This document shows, in pieces, positions 49,846 through 58,413 of a stretch of 64,000 nt of DNA (positions are counted from its first letter, which is position 1; each line of letters begins with the position of its first letter). Made by a program: the position numbers and the translations under genes. This DNA is from Chloroflexota bacterium (GTDB taxonomy: Bacteria > Chloroflexota > Anaerolineae > J036 > Brachytrichaceae). The notes beneath the pieces are model-generated. The model had not been told where the DNA came from. It did no database searches and saw nothing but the letters and a program-made list of their open reading frames with translations. The DNA lies in assembly GCA_023382055.1 (NCBI GenBank), contig JAMCQN010000030.1, positions 57,425 to 121,424 of the forward strand, given 5' to 3'.

Positions 49846-50690
49846 TTCATCGTTCTATCGAGCGCGGCGCTGGCGGCGGCGATGGCCTGTTCCGGCGTCA
49901 TTTTGCGCACCGCTGCGCTGAATGGCTCGACGGTAACTGGGCCCTGATAGCCAATCTTTTTCAGCGCGCCAAAGAAGCCGGCGATGTCCACTACGCCGGT
50001 CGCGCCGACCATGTCGCGTTCGTTGTCGATCTGATCGTCGGCTGCCCGACCCGCAATGCCGTCGTTCACGTGCACGTAAACCACTTCTTTGACCGGTAAT
50101 ACCTCGATGTCACTGACGGCGCCGTGTGACGTATACCAGTGGAAGCAATCGAGCAGCAGGCCGACGTTGCCGGCGCCAATCGCTGCTCCGACTGCCCGCA
50201 TGCCATCCATCGTGTGGACGAAGTCATATTTGTGACCCAGGCGCAGCGTGCGCGGCCCCACGAATTCCAGACCCAGCCAGATCCCAAAAGCCTTGAGGAT
50301 ACCTGCAACGGGCGTCAAACGCCGCACCATGAGGTCAAAGTGTTGCTGGTAGGACAAGCTATCTGAGCGGGGCATCACCCAGGTCACGCAGCGCGTGCAG
50401 CCCAGATCGGCTGCCAGCCTGGCATCTTCGATGAATTTCGGCAGGCTGCTGGCATAGGCGGCGTCGCTGTCACCCTCGCGCCATGCGACATTGAGGCCGA
50501 ACGAACCGGCCTTCAGGCCGGTCGCCGCCAGCCAGTCCCTGGCTGCCTGCAGCGATTGGGTTTTCACGATGTTGGATAGAAAACCGAGATCGAGATCGAC
50601 GCCGCCGAAGTTGTACTTCTTGGCAAGAGCACAGGTTTGATCGAAGGGGAGTGAATGGCCTAATGCGCCAGGGTTCAGATTCTTATACAT
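49842..50690 (-). CDS. sugar phosphate isomerase/epimerase (xylose isomerase-like TIM barrel)
   Basis: TIM-barrel protein, 282 residues, of the xylose isomerase-like/AP endonuclease family 2. Metal-binding positions look present in GLEFVGPRT, LLDCFHWYTSHG, VYVHVNDG and TVEPF. The substrate is unknown; inosose, keto-sugar or hydroxypyruvate isomerisation are typical. It overlaps recQ by 4 bases (ATGA), an odd partnership that may only reflect transcription. It diverges from the dnaJ-like gene. Confidence 0.85.
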   Translation of the reverse strand: MYKNLNPGALGHSLPFDQTCALAKKYNFGGVDLDLGFLSNIVKTQSLQAARDWLAATGLKAGSFGLNVAWREGDSDAAYASSLPKFIEDARLAADLGCTRCVTWVMPRSDSLSYQQHFDLMVRRLTPVAGILKAFGIWLGLEFVGPRTLRLGHKYDFVHTMDGMRAVGAAIGAGNVGLLLDCFHWYTSHGAVSDIEVLPVKEVVYVHVNDGIAGRAADDQIDNERDMVGATGVVDIAGFFGALKKIGYQGPVTVEPFSAAVRKMTPEQAIAAASAALDRTMN

Positions 50691-50771
50691 GGTTGAATCT
50701 TAGCATCGACTCCGCCATTGCACAGGCGGCAGGTTTTAAGCTAGCCGCCATTTGCTTTTAACATTCGCCTG

Positions 50772-50850
50772 GCATCCCCGTCCTCGGGGATGCGCGCAGA
50801 TGCCGCCCCGGAGGCATGGACTCCCGGAATCTCCGAGATTCCGGGAGTCT
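50772..50850. repeat. cluster of palindromes in the intergenic region
   Basis: Within the 389-base gap 50691-51079, GCATCCCCG/CGGGGATGC (loop of 4) occurs at 50772-50793, a short ATGCC/GGCAT stem near 50800-50817, and a 31-base near-perfect palindrome with 15-base arms (GACTCCCGGAATCTC, 50819-50849). It resembles repetitive extragenic palindromes. No gene is visible here; the short minus-strand frame at 50736-50963 is not supported. The gap is the divergent promoter region of the sugar isomerase and the DnaJ-like gene. Confidence 0.65.
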
Positions 50851-51079
50851 GGGTTCTCGTAACCAATTTCGCCAATAGAAACCAGGGACGGGGGCTGAGA
50901 GCAGCGAAAAGTTGAAATAAACCGCAACGACTTAACTCGTGGCGGCGGCAGTCTCTCTAACATCGCGTAAATACTGTGGGAATAAACTCAATCTGGGCTA
51001 CAACCTCCCCGCTCATTGCTGTAGACTGTAGTTATAAAGAAGTTGTGCGGGTAGGGCATAATGCGGGTGATTGGGATTT

Positions 51080-51982
51080 ATGGATTACAAAGATTATTAC
51101 AAAATTCTGGGCGTTGATCGCAATGCGGACGCGGATGCGATAAAAAAGGCGTTTCGCAAGCTGGCGCGCCAGTATCACCCCGATGTCAATAAGGGCGACA
51201 AGAACTCCGAGAATCGTTTCAAGGAAATCAACGAAGCCAACGACGTATTGAGCGATCCGGAAAAGCGCAAGCTCTATGACCAGTTGGGCGCGAACTACCA
51301 GCAGTATCGCCAGAGCGGCGGCGACCCGCGCAGTTACGACTGGAGCCAGTGGGCCCAGCAGGGCGGTGGCGGTTTCCGCGGCAGGCCGGGTACAACCAGC
51401 ACCGAAGAGGTGGATTTCAGCGACCTGATCGATTCGCTGTTCGGCGAGCGATTCGGCGGCCGGCAGACGGCGCGGCGGCCCAGAGACCTGCAACAACCCG
51501 TTGAGATATCGCTGGCGGAAGCATTTCGCGGCGCCACACGGGTGTTGAGCAAGGATGGGCAGGATATCGAGGTCACTATTCCGGCGGGCGTTAAGACCGG
51601 CTCGAAGGTGCGCGTGAAAGGGCAGGGCGCGCGCAATTCGCGCGGCCAGGCCGGCGATCTCTATCTGGTCATCGAAGTCGCCCGCGATGATACCTACGAA
51701 CGCCAGGACGATGATCTGACTCGCGATGTCAGGGTCGACGCGTTTACGGCGATGCTGGGCGGTGAAGTGACCGTGCAAACCCTGAGCGGCAGCGTGGTGG
51801 TCACGGTGCCGCCCGGCACATCATCAGGCAAGAAAATCCGTCTGCGCGGCAAGGGCATGCCGAAACTCAACGCCAAAGGGGAGCAGGGCGACCTGTACCT
51901 GCGGATCGTCGTGACCGTGCCGCGCGAACTGAATCCTGAGGATCGTCTGGCGCTCGAGAAAATAGCCAAACACTATCGCTAA
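51080..51982 (+). CDS. DnaJ-family chaperone (CbpA type)
   Basis: Co-chaperone of 300 residues with an N-terminal J domain (HPD in YHPDVNKGDKN), a Gly/Ser/Gln-rich linker (about 75-110), and a DnaJ_C region made of two beta-sandwich lobes. It lacks the CXXCXGXG zinc finger, as in CbpA. YKILGVDRNADADAIKKAFRK is a classical J-domain start. The preferred start is the ATG at 51080; an upstream TTG adds three residues. No dnaK or grpE is in the window. Confidence 0.92.
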   Translation: MDYKDYYKILGVDRNADADAIKKAFRKLARQYHPDVNKGDKNSENRFKEINEANDVLSDPEKRKLYDQLGANYQQYRQSGGDPRSYDWSQWAQQGGGGFRGRPGTTSTEEVDFSDLIDSLFGERFGGRQTARRPRDLQQPVEISLAEAFRGATRVLSKDGQDIEVTIPAGVKTGSKVRVKGQGARNSRGQAGDLYLVIEVARDDTYERQDDDLTRDVRVDAFTAMLGGEVTVQTLSGSVVVTVPPGTSSGKKIRLRGKGMPKLNAKGEQGDLYLRIVVTVPRELNPEDRLALEKIAKHYR

Positions 51983-52041
51983 AGTTTTATGGGGTGAAAA
52001 AAGAGCCTGGCATCTTGTTTGCAAGAAGCAGTGCGTTTTGC

Positions 52042-53178
52042 TCAGAGGGTCCCCAGCAGACGGCGCGCCTCATCCGCGCGATCGAGAAGGAAAGGTCGCA
52101 CCGCGGCCCGCCGTGCGACCAATTCCTCCCAGGTGCAGCCTTGGTCCTGCAGGATCGCCGCGCGCCGCGCCTCATCGGGCACGCTCGCACCCACGGCGTT
52201 GAAAGCATTTCGGAGGGCCGCGTGCGCGGCGTACGCGAACCGCACTCGCCGTGGATCGCCGCGCCAACCCACATCGTGCAGGCCAGCCAGGTAGCCCGCG
52301 AAGAGCGCCTCGTCCAGCACCGGCAGGTCGTCCGGCTCTGCGCCGAAGAACGCACCGGCCACCGACAGGGTTTGCCCAACCTCCTCGCCAACCGCATAGT
52401 AGCCGGCGTACTCCCAGTCGATGCCCACCGTCTCCTCAGACCCGTCCGCCCCGCGACGAGCCACAAGGTTCCGTCGGATGGCGTCCCCGTGGCAGAATGT
52501 CTGGGTCAGCCGTTCCAGCGCGGCGCAAAAGGCATCCCGCTCCTGCCAAAGGCGAAGGATGGCGTCCACCACCGGCTGCGACCACCACCGCCGTACGTCC
52601 GAGTTGAGGGGCGCGGCTGCGATCTGCGCGACGAGCGGGCCGTGACGTTCCAACCAGGTGCGCAGCCGCCGTCCCCCCAACCAGGGAGCGCGCGGAAGCA
52701 GTCGTCCCGTCAGGTAGGTGCCGTTGAACTGACCCAGATGCCGCGCCGCGAGCGCCCAGCGCGTGGGTGGCCACTCGCGCTCACGATCTTCTCGGATGTG
52801 CTCCAGCCAGAGCCAAATGGTCCCGTCCGCCAGCTCGTCGCACATATAACAGCGCGGCGCGCGCAGACCAGCGGGGAGGTCGTTGAGAAGGCCCGAGCCG
52901 TAGAGCAAGCCCTCCCGTTTCCAGTAGCGGATGTGCGTCGAGTCGTTCTGGTTGGCTACCGGCGCGAGCACCTTGAGCACCAGGCGCCAGGGGTGTTTGG
53001 CCGCGCCCGCGCGCGCCACACCTCGGAGCGTATATAACGAACTTCCGCCGAATCCCCCGTGCAGGGGCGCCGCGTCCCACTCGCCGAGTACCGCGCCCGG
53101 CTCCCCGAGCGCCGCCCGGACTACGTCCTGCAACCGCCCTGATGCTGCACCGGCGAGTCGCTCCCGCACGTTCACCAC
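52042..53178 (-). CDS. APH-family (aminoglycoside/choline-type) kinase-like protein
   Basis: Protein of 378 residues with the APH/ChoK kinase fold: HGGFGGSSLY near the start, FCHGDAIRRNLV (Brenner motif HxDxxxxN modified to HGDAIRRN) and GIDWEYAGYY (metal Asp). It is a probable phosphotransferase for a small molecule, but no substrate can be assigned; nothing shows antibiotic resistance. The DNA and amino acid composition (very rich in Arg, Ala, Gly; GC-rich codons) looks different from its neighbours, suggesting acquisition from elsewhere. GTG start follows AGGAGG. Confidence 0.8.
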   Translation of the reverse strand: MVNVRERLAGAASGRLQDVVRAALGEPGAVLGEWDAAPLHGGFGGSSLYTLRGVARAGAAKHPWRLVLKVLAPVANQNDSTHIRYWKREGLLYGSGLLNDLPAGLRAPRCYMCDELADGTIWLWLEHIREDREREWPPTRWALAARHLGQFNGTYLTGRLLPRAPWLGGRRLRTWLERHGPLVAQIAAAPLNSDVRRWWSQPVVDAILRLWQERDAFCAALERLTQTFCHGDAIRRNLVARRGADGSEETVGIDWEYAGYYAVGEEVGQTLSVAGAFFGAEPDDLPVLDEALFAGYLAGLHDVGWRGDPRRVRFAYAAHAALRNAFNAVGASVPDEARRAAILQDQGCTWEELVARRAAVRPFLLDRADEARRLLGTL

Positions 53179-53255
53179 AATCTATCCCTCCTTGCACGCC
53201 GACGCGCGCCGACCTCCGAAGAAGATATGGAACCGTAGTCAGGCGCTACATTCAG

Positions 53256-55964
53256 CTACTTCGACATCGTGCGCAATACCGCAGGAAGGATCCCGCCATT
53301 CTTAAAGTAGTTCACCTCAACCGGGGTATCCAGGCGCGCCCTGGCCTGGAACTGCAGGACGCTGCCATCCTCGCGCTGTGCTTTAACGGTTAACACTTTG
53401 TGCGGTTCGATTTTGTCATCGACACCCTCGATCGTAAATAGCTCCTTGCCGGTCAGACCGAGTGAGGCGACGTTCTGGCCGTTGATGAACTGCAGCGGCA
53501 AAACGCCCATGCCGACCAGATTGTTGCGGTGAATCCGTTCGTAGCTCTCCGCGATGACCGCGCGCACCCCCATGAGCGCCGCGCCTTTGGCAGCCCAGTC
53601 GCGCGATGAACCGGTCCCGTATTCCTTGCCGGCCAGCACGACCAGCGGCACGCCTTCCTGCTCATAGCGCATCGCGGCATCGTAGATGTCCATGCGTTCG
53701 CCGGACGGCAGATGAATGGTGACGCCGCCTTCGACGCCCGGGACCAGCAGGTTCTTCAGACGGATATTCGCGAAGGTTCCGCGTACCATGACCTGGTCAT
53801 TGCCGCGCCGCGCGCCGTATGAGTTGAAGTCCTTCTTCTCGATTCCGCGCGCGGCCAGGTAGCGCCCGGCCGGGCTGTTCAGCGGGATGTCGCCGGCCGG
53901 CGAGATGTGATCGGTCGTCACGGAATCGCCAAACAGTGCTAGCGCGCGCGCATTCTGGATAGGCTGCAGCGGCGACGGGGCCAGCGAGAAATCGGTGAAG
54001 AACGGGGGCTCCTGGATGTAGGTCGATAGCTCGTCCCACTCATACAGGTCGCCTCCTACACCTTTGATCGACCGCCATTGATCGCCGCCTTCGCGCACGT
54101 GCGAATAGCGATTCTCGAACATGGCCGGGCTGAGCGACCTGGCAATGGCATCGCGAATCTCCTGCTGGGTCGGCCAGATATCCCGCAGGTATACCGGTTG
54201 CCCATCCTTCCCGGTACCCAATGGATCTTTGGTGAGATCGATATCCATCGTGCCGGCGATGGCGAAAGCGACGACCAGCGGCGGTGAAGCCAGGAAATTG
54301 GCCTTGACGGTCGGGCTGATGCGCCCTTCAAAGTTGCGATTGCCGCTCAGCACGGCGGAGGCCACCAGGTTCTCGCTCTGCACCGCCTGGGCGACTGAAG
54401 CCGGAACCGGGCCGCTGTTGCCGATACAGGTTGTGCAACCGAATCCGACGATATTGAAGCCTAACTGCTCCAATGATTCCAGCACGCCACCGGCTTTCAG
54501 GTAATCGCCGACAACACGCGATCCCGGTGCGAGGCTGGTTTTGACATACTTCGGCACATGCAGACCCTTCTCCACCGCCTTCTTCGCCAGCAGGCCGGCC
54601 CCCAGCATGACCGACGGGTTTGAGGTATTGGTGCAGGACGTGATCGCTGCGATTACCACGGCGCCATGAGTGATGGCCATATCCTCGTTGCCGTCCTTGA
54701 TGTGCGCCGTCCTCATCAGGTCCGCTTCTTTCAGGCCGAAGCCGCGTTCGGCGGTGGGGGCGGTGAGCGCCTTTTCAAAGGACTGCTTGACGCTGGTCAG
54801 TGCAATGCGATCCTGCGGGCGCTTCGGGCCGGCGACACTCGGCACGACAGTGCTCATGTCGAGTTCCAGGGTATCGGTGAAGGCCGGGTCCGGTGTGCTG
54901 TCGGCGCGGAAGATGCCCTGCTCTTTCGCGTAGCGTTCGACCATCTCGACCAGCGCGGCAGGTCTGCCGGTCTGGCGCATGTAGTTCAGGGTCTCATGGT
55001 CAACGGGGAAGTACCCCATCGTTGCGCCGTATTCCGGCGCCATATTCGCTATCGTGGCGCGGTCCGCCAGTGTGATATTGCTGAGCCCGGCGCCGTAAAA
55101 TTCCACGAATTTCTCGACCACGCCTTTCTTGCGCAGCATCTGCACGACGGTCAGCGTCAGGTCGGTGGCGGTGACGCCCTCGCGCAGTGCGCCGTGCAGG
55201 CGGAAGCCGATCACTTCAGGCGTGACCATGTAAAGGGGCTGACCGAGCATGACCGCCTCGGCTTCGATGCCGCCGACACCCCAGCCGACGACGCCGATGC
55301 CGTTGATCATGGTCGTGTGCGAGTCCGTCCCCACCACCGTATCAGGGAATATGACGTTGGAGCCATCCTCCGGCTTGCTGAGCACGACTTTGGCCAGGTA
55401 CTCCAGGTTCACCTGGTGGATGATGCCGCTGCCCGGAGGGACAACGCTGAAGTTTTGAAAACTGTTCTGACCCCAGCGCATGAACTGGAAGCGCTCCAGG
55501 TTGCGCTCGAATTCCTTTTCGAGGTTGAGTTGCAGCGAATTGATTGTGCCGAAGTAATCCACCTGTACGGAGTGGTCAATAACCAGGTCGGCCTGAACCA
55601 CCGGGTTGATCTTGCGGGGGTCGCCGCCCAGACGCGCTACTGCGGCTCGCATCGCTGCGAGGTCCACCAGACAGGGTACGCCGCTGAGATCTTGAAGCAC
55701 CACGCGGGCGGGCTTGAACGGTAACTCATTGGGCTTGACCTTTGCCGCGTCCCACTTCGCCAGGCTGGCGACGTCGTTCTCGGTGATCTCAAAACCGTCG
55801 CACTGGCGCAGCGCCGCTTCCAGCATGATCTTGATGGAGAAAGGCAGACGGCCGATGCTCGCAATGCCCTGTTTTTCCAGTTGATCCAGACGATATAGAT
55901 AGGCGGCGCCGCTTCCAGTATTAAACTGAGCGCGCGCGCCGAAAGAATTCTTCAGTCTTTCCAT
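53256..55964 (-). CDS. acnA: aconitate hydratase A
   Basis: 4Fe-4S dehydratase, 902 residues, converting citrate to isocitrate in the TCA cycle. [33 protein letters not shown] and [11 protein letters not shown] carry the cluster-binding and active-site residues, and the swivelling domain includes the [13 protein letters not shown] loop. GAGGG lies a few bases before the ATG at 55964, so I prefer it to the upstream TTG at 55985. It diverges from the SDR gene. Confidence 0.95.
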   Translation of the reverse strand: MERLKNSFGARAQFNTGSGAAYLYRLDQLEKQGIASIGRLPFSIKIMLEAALRQCDGFEITENDVASLAKWDAAKVKPNELPFKPARVVLQDLSGVPCLVDLAAMRAAVARLGGDPRKINPVVQADLVIDHSVQVDYFGTINSLQLNLEKEFERNLERFQFMRWGQNSFQNFSVVPPGSGIIHQVNLEYLAKVVLSKPEDGSNVIFPDTVVGTDSHTTMINGIGVVGWGVGGIEAEAVMLGQPLYMVTPEVIGFRLHGALREGVTATDLTLTVVQMLRKKGVVEKFVEFYGAGLSNITLADRATIANMAPEYGATMGYFPVDHETLNYMRQTGRPAALVEMVERYAKEQGIFRADSTPDPAFTDTLELDMSTVVPSVAGPKRPQDRIALTSVKQSFEKALTAPTAERGFGLKEADLMRTAHIKDGNEDMAITHGAVVIAAITSCTNTSNPSVMLGAGLLAKKAVEKGLHVPKYVKTSLAPGSRVVGDYLKAGGVLESLEQLGFNIVGFGCTTCIGNSGPVPASVAQAVQSENLVASAVLSGNRNFEGRISPTVKANFLASPPLVVAFAIAGTMDIDLTKDPLGTGKDGQPVYLRDIWPTQQEIRDAIARSLSPAMFENRYSHVREGGDQWRSIKGVGGDLYEWDELSTYIQEPPFFTDFSLAPSPLQPIQNARALALFGDSVTTDHISPAGDIPLNSPAGRYLAARGIEKKDFNSYGARRGNDQVMVRGTFANIRLKNLLVPGVEGGVTIHLPSGERMDIYDAAMRYEQEGVPLVVLAGKEYGTGSSRDWAAKGAALMGVRAVIAESYERIHRNNLVGMGVLPLQFINGQNVASLGLTGKELFTIEGVDDKIEPHKVLTVKAQREDGSVLQFQARARLDTPVEVNYFKNGGILPAVLRTMSK

Positions 55965-56096
55965 TTTGTCCCTCACAAAGCTCAAGTAGAAAAATCAATT
56001 GTAATCAATTAAGATGGAAAATGGTGGGGCGTCTGCATGTCGTTCTCGCGAAAGTCTGTAAACTTTAGGGCAACGTCATTATCCGAGGAGGTAGAA

Positions 56097-56909
56097 ATGT
56101 TCCTGAGTGGGCGTGTCGCAATCGTCACGGGCGCCAGCAAAGAAATCGGCGCCGCCATGGCTGAGGCGCTGGCGCAGGCAGGCGCCGCAGTCGTCGTCCA
56201 TTACGCCGCAGATTCGGAGCAGGCCGAATCCGTTGTGCGCCGCATACGCGCCGCCGGCGGGAAAGCTATCGCCGCCGGAGCGGATTGCAGTAGGGTGGGC
56301 GACAATACCGCGCTGGTCAAAACGGCGCTCGATGCCTTCGGGCGTGTGGATATCTTCGTGGCGAACGCAGGCATCACCCGCTTCGGCCGGTTCCTGGATT
56401 ACACGGAAGAAGCCTTTGACACGGTCGTCGGGCTAAACCTGAAAGGCAGTTACTTTGGCGCGCAGGCGGCGGCGCGTCAGATGGTCGCGCAGCGCGCGGC
56501 GAACCCGGGCGACACCTATGGCGGCCGCATCGTATTCAGCTCTTCGGTCGCCGGCGTCACGGGTGTGATCGGGCTGTCCGCATATGGATCGACCAAGGCG
56601 GCGATCAACTTCATGACCGAAGTGCTGGCGCTGGAACTCGGCCCGCACGGCATCACCGTAAACGCGTTGGGAATCGGTTCCACCGTCAACGCGCGCAACC
56701 TGCGCGAGGATCCGCTCTATGCAGAGCATTGGGCGGAGATATTGCCGATTCATCGCGCCCTGACGCCGCAGGATTCAGCGGCGGCGTTGATGTATCTCGT
56801 TTCACCGGCAGCCTCAGCCGTGACCGGGGCGACCCTGATGGTTGATGGAGGCCAGTATACGCAGTGCCGCGTGCCGCCGGCTGAAGAGGCGCGCTCGCAG
56901 TCGAAGTAA
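56097..56909 (+). CDS. SDR-family oxidoreductase (FabG-like)
   Basis: Classical short-chain dehydrogenase, about 270 residues. Cofactor loop is TGASKEIGAAMA (the usual second Gly-rich pattern is TGxxxGIG), NAG motif in FVANAGITRFG, catalytic Ser in SSSVAGVTG and YxxxK in AYGSTKAA. GAGGAGGT lies just before the ATG at 56097, which fixes the start. It is followed two bases later by a sugar kinase gene and may act with it on a sugar or sugar acid. Confidence 0.9.
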   Translation: MFLSGRVAIVTGASKEIGAAMAEALAQAGAAVVVHYAADSEQAESVVRRIRAAGGKAIAAGADCSRVGDNTALVKTALDAFGRVDIFVANAGITRFGRFLDYTEEAFDTVVGLNLKGSYFGAQAAARQMVAQRAANPGDTYGGRIVFSSSVAGVTGVIGLSAYGSTKAAINFMTEVLALELGPHGITVNALGIGSTVNARNLREDPLYAEHWAEILPIHRALTPQDSAAALMYLVSPAASAVTGATLMVDGGQYTQCRVPPAEEARSQSK

Positions 56910-56911
56910 CT

Positions 56912-58387
56912 ATGGCAAATGTCCTGGTTCTGGATATCGGCAGCTCATCGACGCGCGCGATCCTTTATGACGAGCACGCCAGCCTGGTGTCCGGCGCTAT
57001 AGCGGAACGTTCGTTCAGCTTCAACGTCGGCACAGACGGACGCTCGGAGGACGATCCGGAGCAGGCCGTCGAGCGCGTGATGGCGCTGCTCGACGAGCTG
57101 CAATCACGCTATCAGGCCGACCGGCGTCTCGCTCCCATCGCTGCGATGGGAATCTCGGCGTATGCCTGCAGCCTGTTGTGCCTGGATGCGCAGGGCAAAC
57201 CGCTGACGCCGGTCTATACGTACGGGGACACGCGCTTCGCGAGCGACGCGCGCGCCTTGCGCGACGAGGTGGATGAGATGGCCGCCCTGCAACGCACCGG
57301 TTGTCGCATCCGCGCCAACTATCTGCCCAGTCGCATCATGTGGCTCAAACGCAACCTGCCCGATGTATTTCAAAAAACCCGCTGGTTCGTTTCGCTCAGC
57401 GACTATATCTGCCTGCGCCTGTTCGGAGCGATGCGCGCCGGATTATCGGTCTGGTCGTGGAGCGGGCTGTTGAACCGGCGGACGCTGAACTGGGATGAAG
57501 ACTGGCTCAAGCAGTTGGGCATATCCGCAGAACAACTGCCTGTCATCGCCGGGCAAAGCGAGTGGGTTGAACCGACTCACCCCGATTTTGCGGATCGATG
57601 GCCGATGCTGCGGGGCGTCCGTTGCCTGCCGGCCTGTGGCGATGGGGCGGCGGCCAACATCGGCAGCGGTTGTGTGGATGACCGGCAGATTGCGGTGACC
57701 ATCGGCACGACTGCCGCGCTGCGCGTCGTGAAGGCAGGGCTTGCCATCGCGTTGCCCAGCGCCCTGTGGGGGTACCGTGTCGATCATCAACGCGAGCTGG
57801 TTGGCGGCGCGACCACGGAGGGCGGCAGCGTGTTTGCCTGGTTGCGCCGTACCTTGAAGCTGCCGGAGCCGCAGGCGCTGGAAGATGCTTTAGGAGGCAT
57901 GGCGCCGGACTCGCACAATCTCACGGTGCTGCCGTTGTTTTCCGGCGAGCGCAGCCCGGGTTATTCGGAGGATAGCCGCGCCACGCTATATGGGCTGAGC
58001 CTGGATTCCGACCCGGTTGCCATCGCGCGCGCCTGTCTTGAGTCTATCGCATACCGGCTTGGCATGATTTACAACGACCTGCAATCGGTCGCGCAACCGG
58101 GCGCGCGGCTGATTGCCAGCGGCGGCGCGCTGCTGGCGTCTGCCGCCTGGCGCCAGATTGTCGCCGATGTGGCTGGCGCGCCGTTGACTATCTGCGAAGA
58201 ACTCGAAGCCACCAGTCGCGGCATCGCCATGCTGGTGCTGGAACGCACCCAGGGCATGCCTGACCTGTCGGGCCTGGCGCAATTGACACGCCTGGGCAGG
58301 ACATACGAACCCGACGCCGGCCGGCATGCGATCTATCAAACTGCCATGACACGCCAGCAGGAACTGTACAGAAGACTGCTGAGTTGA
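56912..58387 (+). CDS. FGGY-family carbohydrate kinase
   Basis: Sugar kinase of 491 residues with the ASKHA fold. The N-terminal phosphate loop is VLDIGSSSTRAILYD, and FGGY signatures include YTYGDTRF, GDGAAANIGSG and GGALLASAAWRQIVADV. The pattern (YSVWSWSGLLNRRTL-like sequence after residue 170) resembles gluconokinase or xylulokinase. It follows the SDR gene by 2 bases and is likely cotranscribed. Confidence 0.88.
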   Translation: MANVLVLDIGSSSTRAILYDEHASLVSGAIAERSFSFNVGTDGRSEDDPEQAVERVMALLDELQSRYQADRRLAPIAAMGISAYACSLLCLDAQGKPLTPVYTYGDTRFASDARALRDEVDEMAALQRTGCRIRANYLPSRIMWLKRNLPDVFQKTRWFVSLSDYICLRLFGAMRAGLSVWSWSGLLNRRTLNWDEDWLKQLGISAEQLPVIAGQSEWVEPTHPDFADRWPMLRGVRCLPACGDGAAANIGSGCVDDRQIAVTIGTTAALRVVKAGLAIALPSALWGYRVDHQRELVGGATTEGGSVFAWLRRTLKLPEPQALEDALGGMAPDSHNLTVLPLFSGERSPGYSEDSRATLYGLSLDSDPVAIARACLESIAYRLGMIYNDLQSVAQPGARLIASGGALLASAAWRQIVADVAGAPLTICEELEATSRGIAMLVLERTQGMPDLSGLAQLTRLGRTYEPDAGRHAIYQTAMTRQQELYRRLLS

Positions 58388-58413
58388 CAGCGCGACATCA
58401 GCGCGTATGCGGG

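Noticed and set aside
50736..50963. Short minus-strand frame in the gap before the DnaJ-like gene
   Set aside because: Its sequence is generated by the palindromes; there is no homology and no good start site.
54666..55724. Plus-strand open frame opposite acnA
   Set aside because: Aconitase is clear on the minus strand; this is a GC-rich shadow frame.
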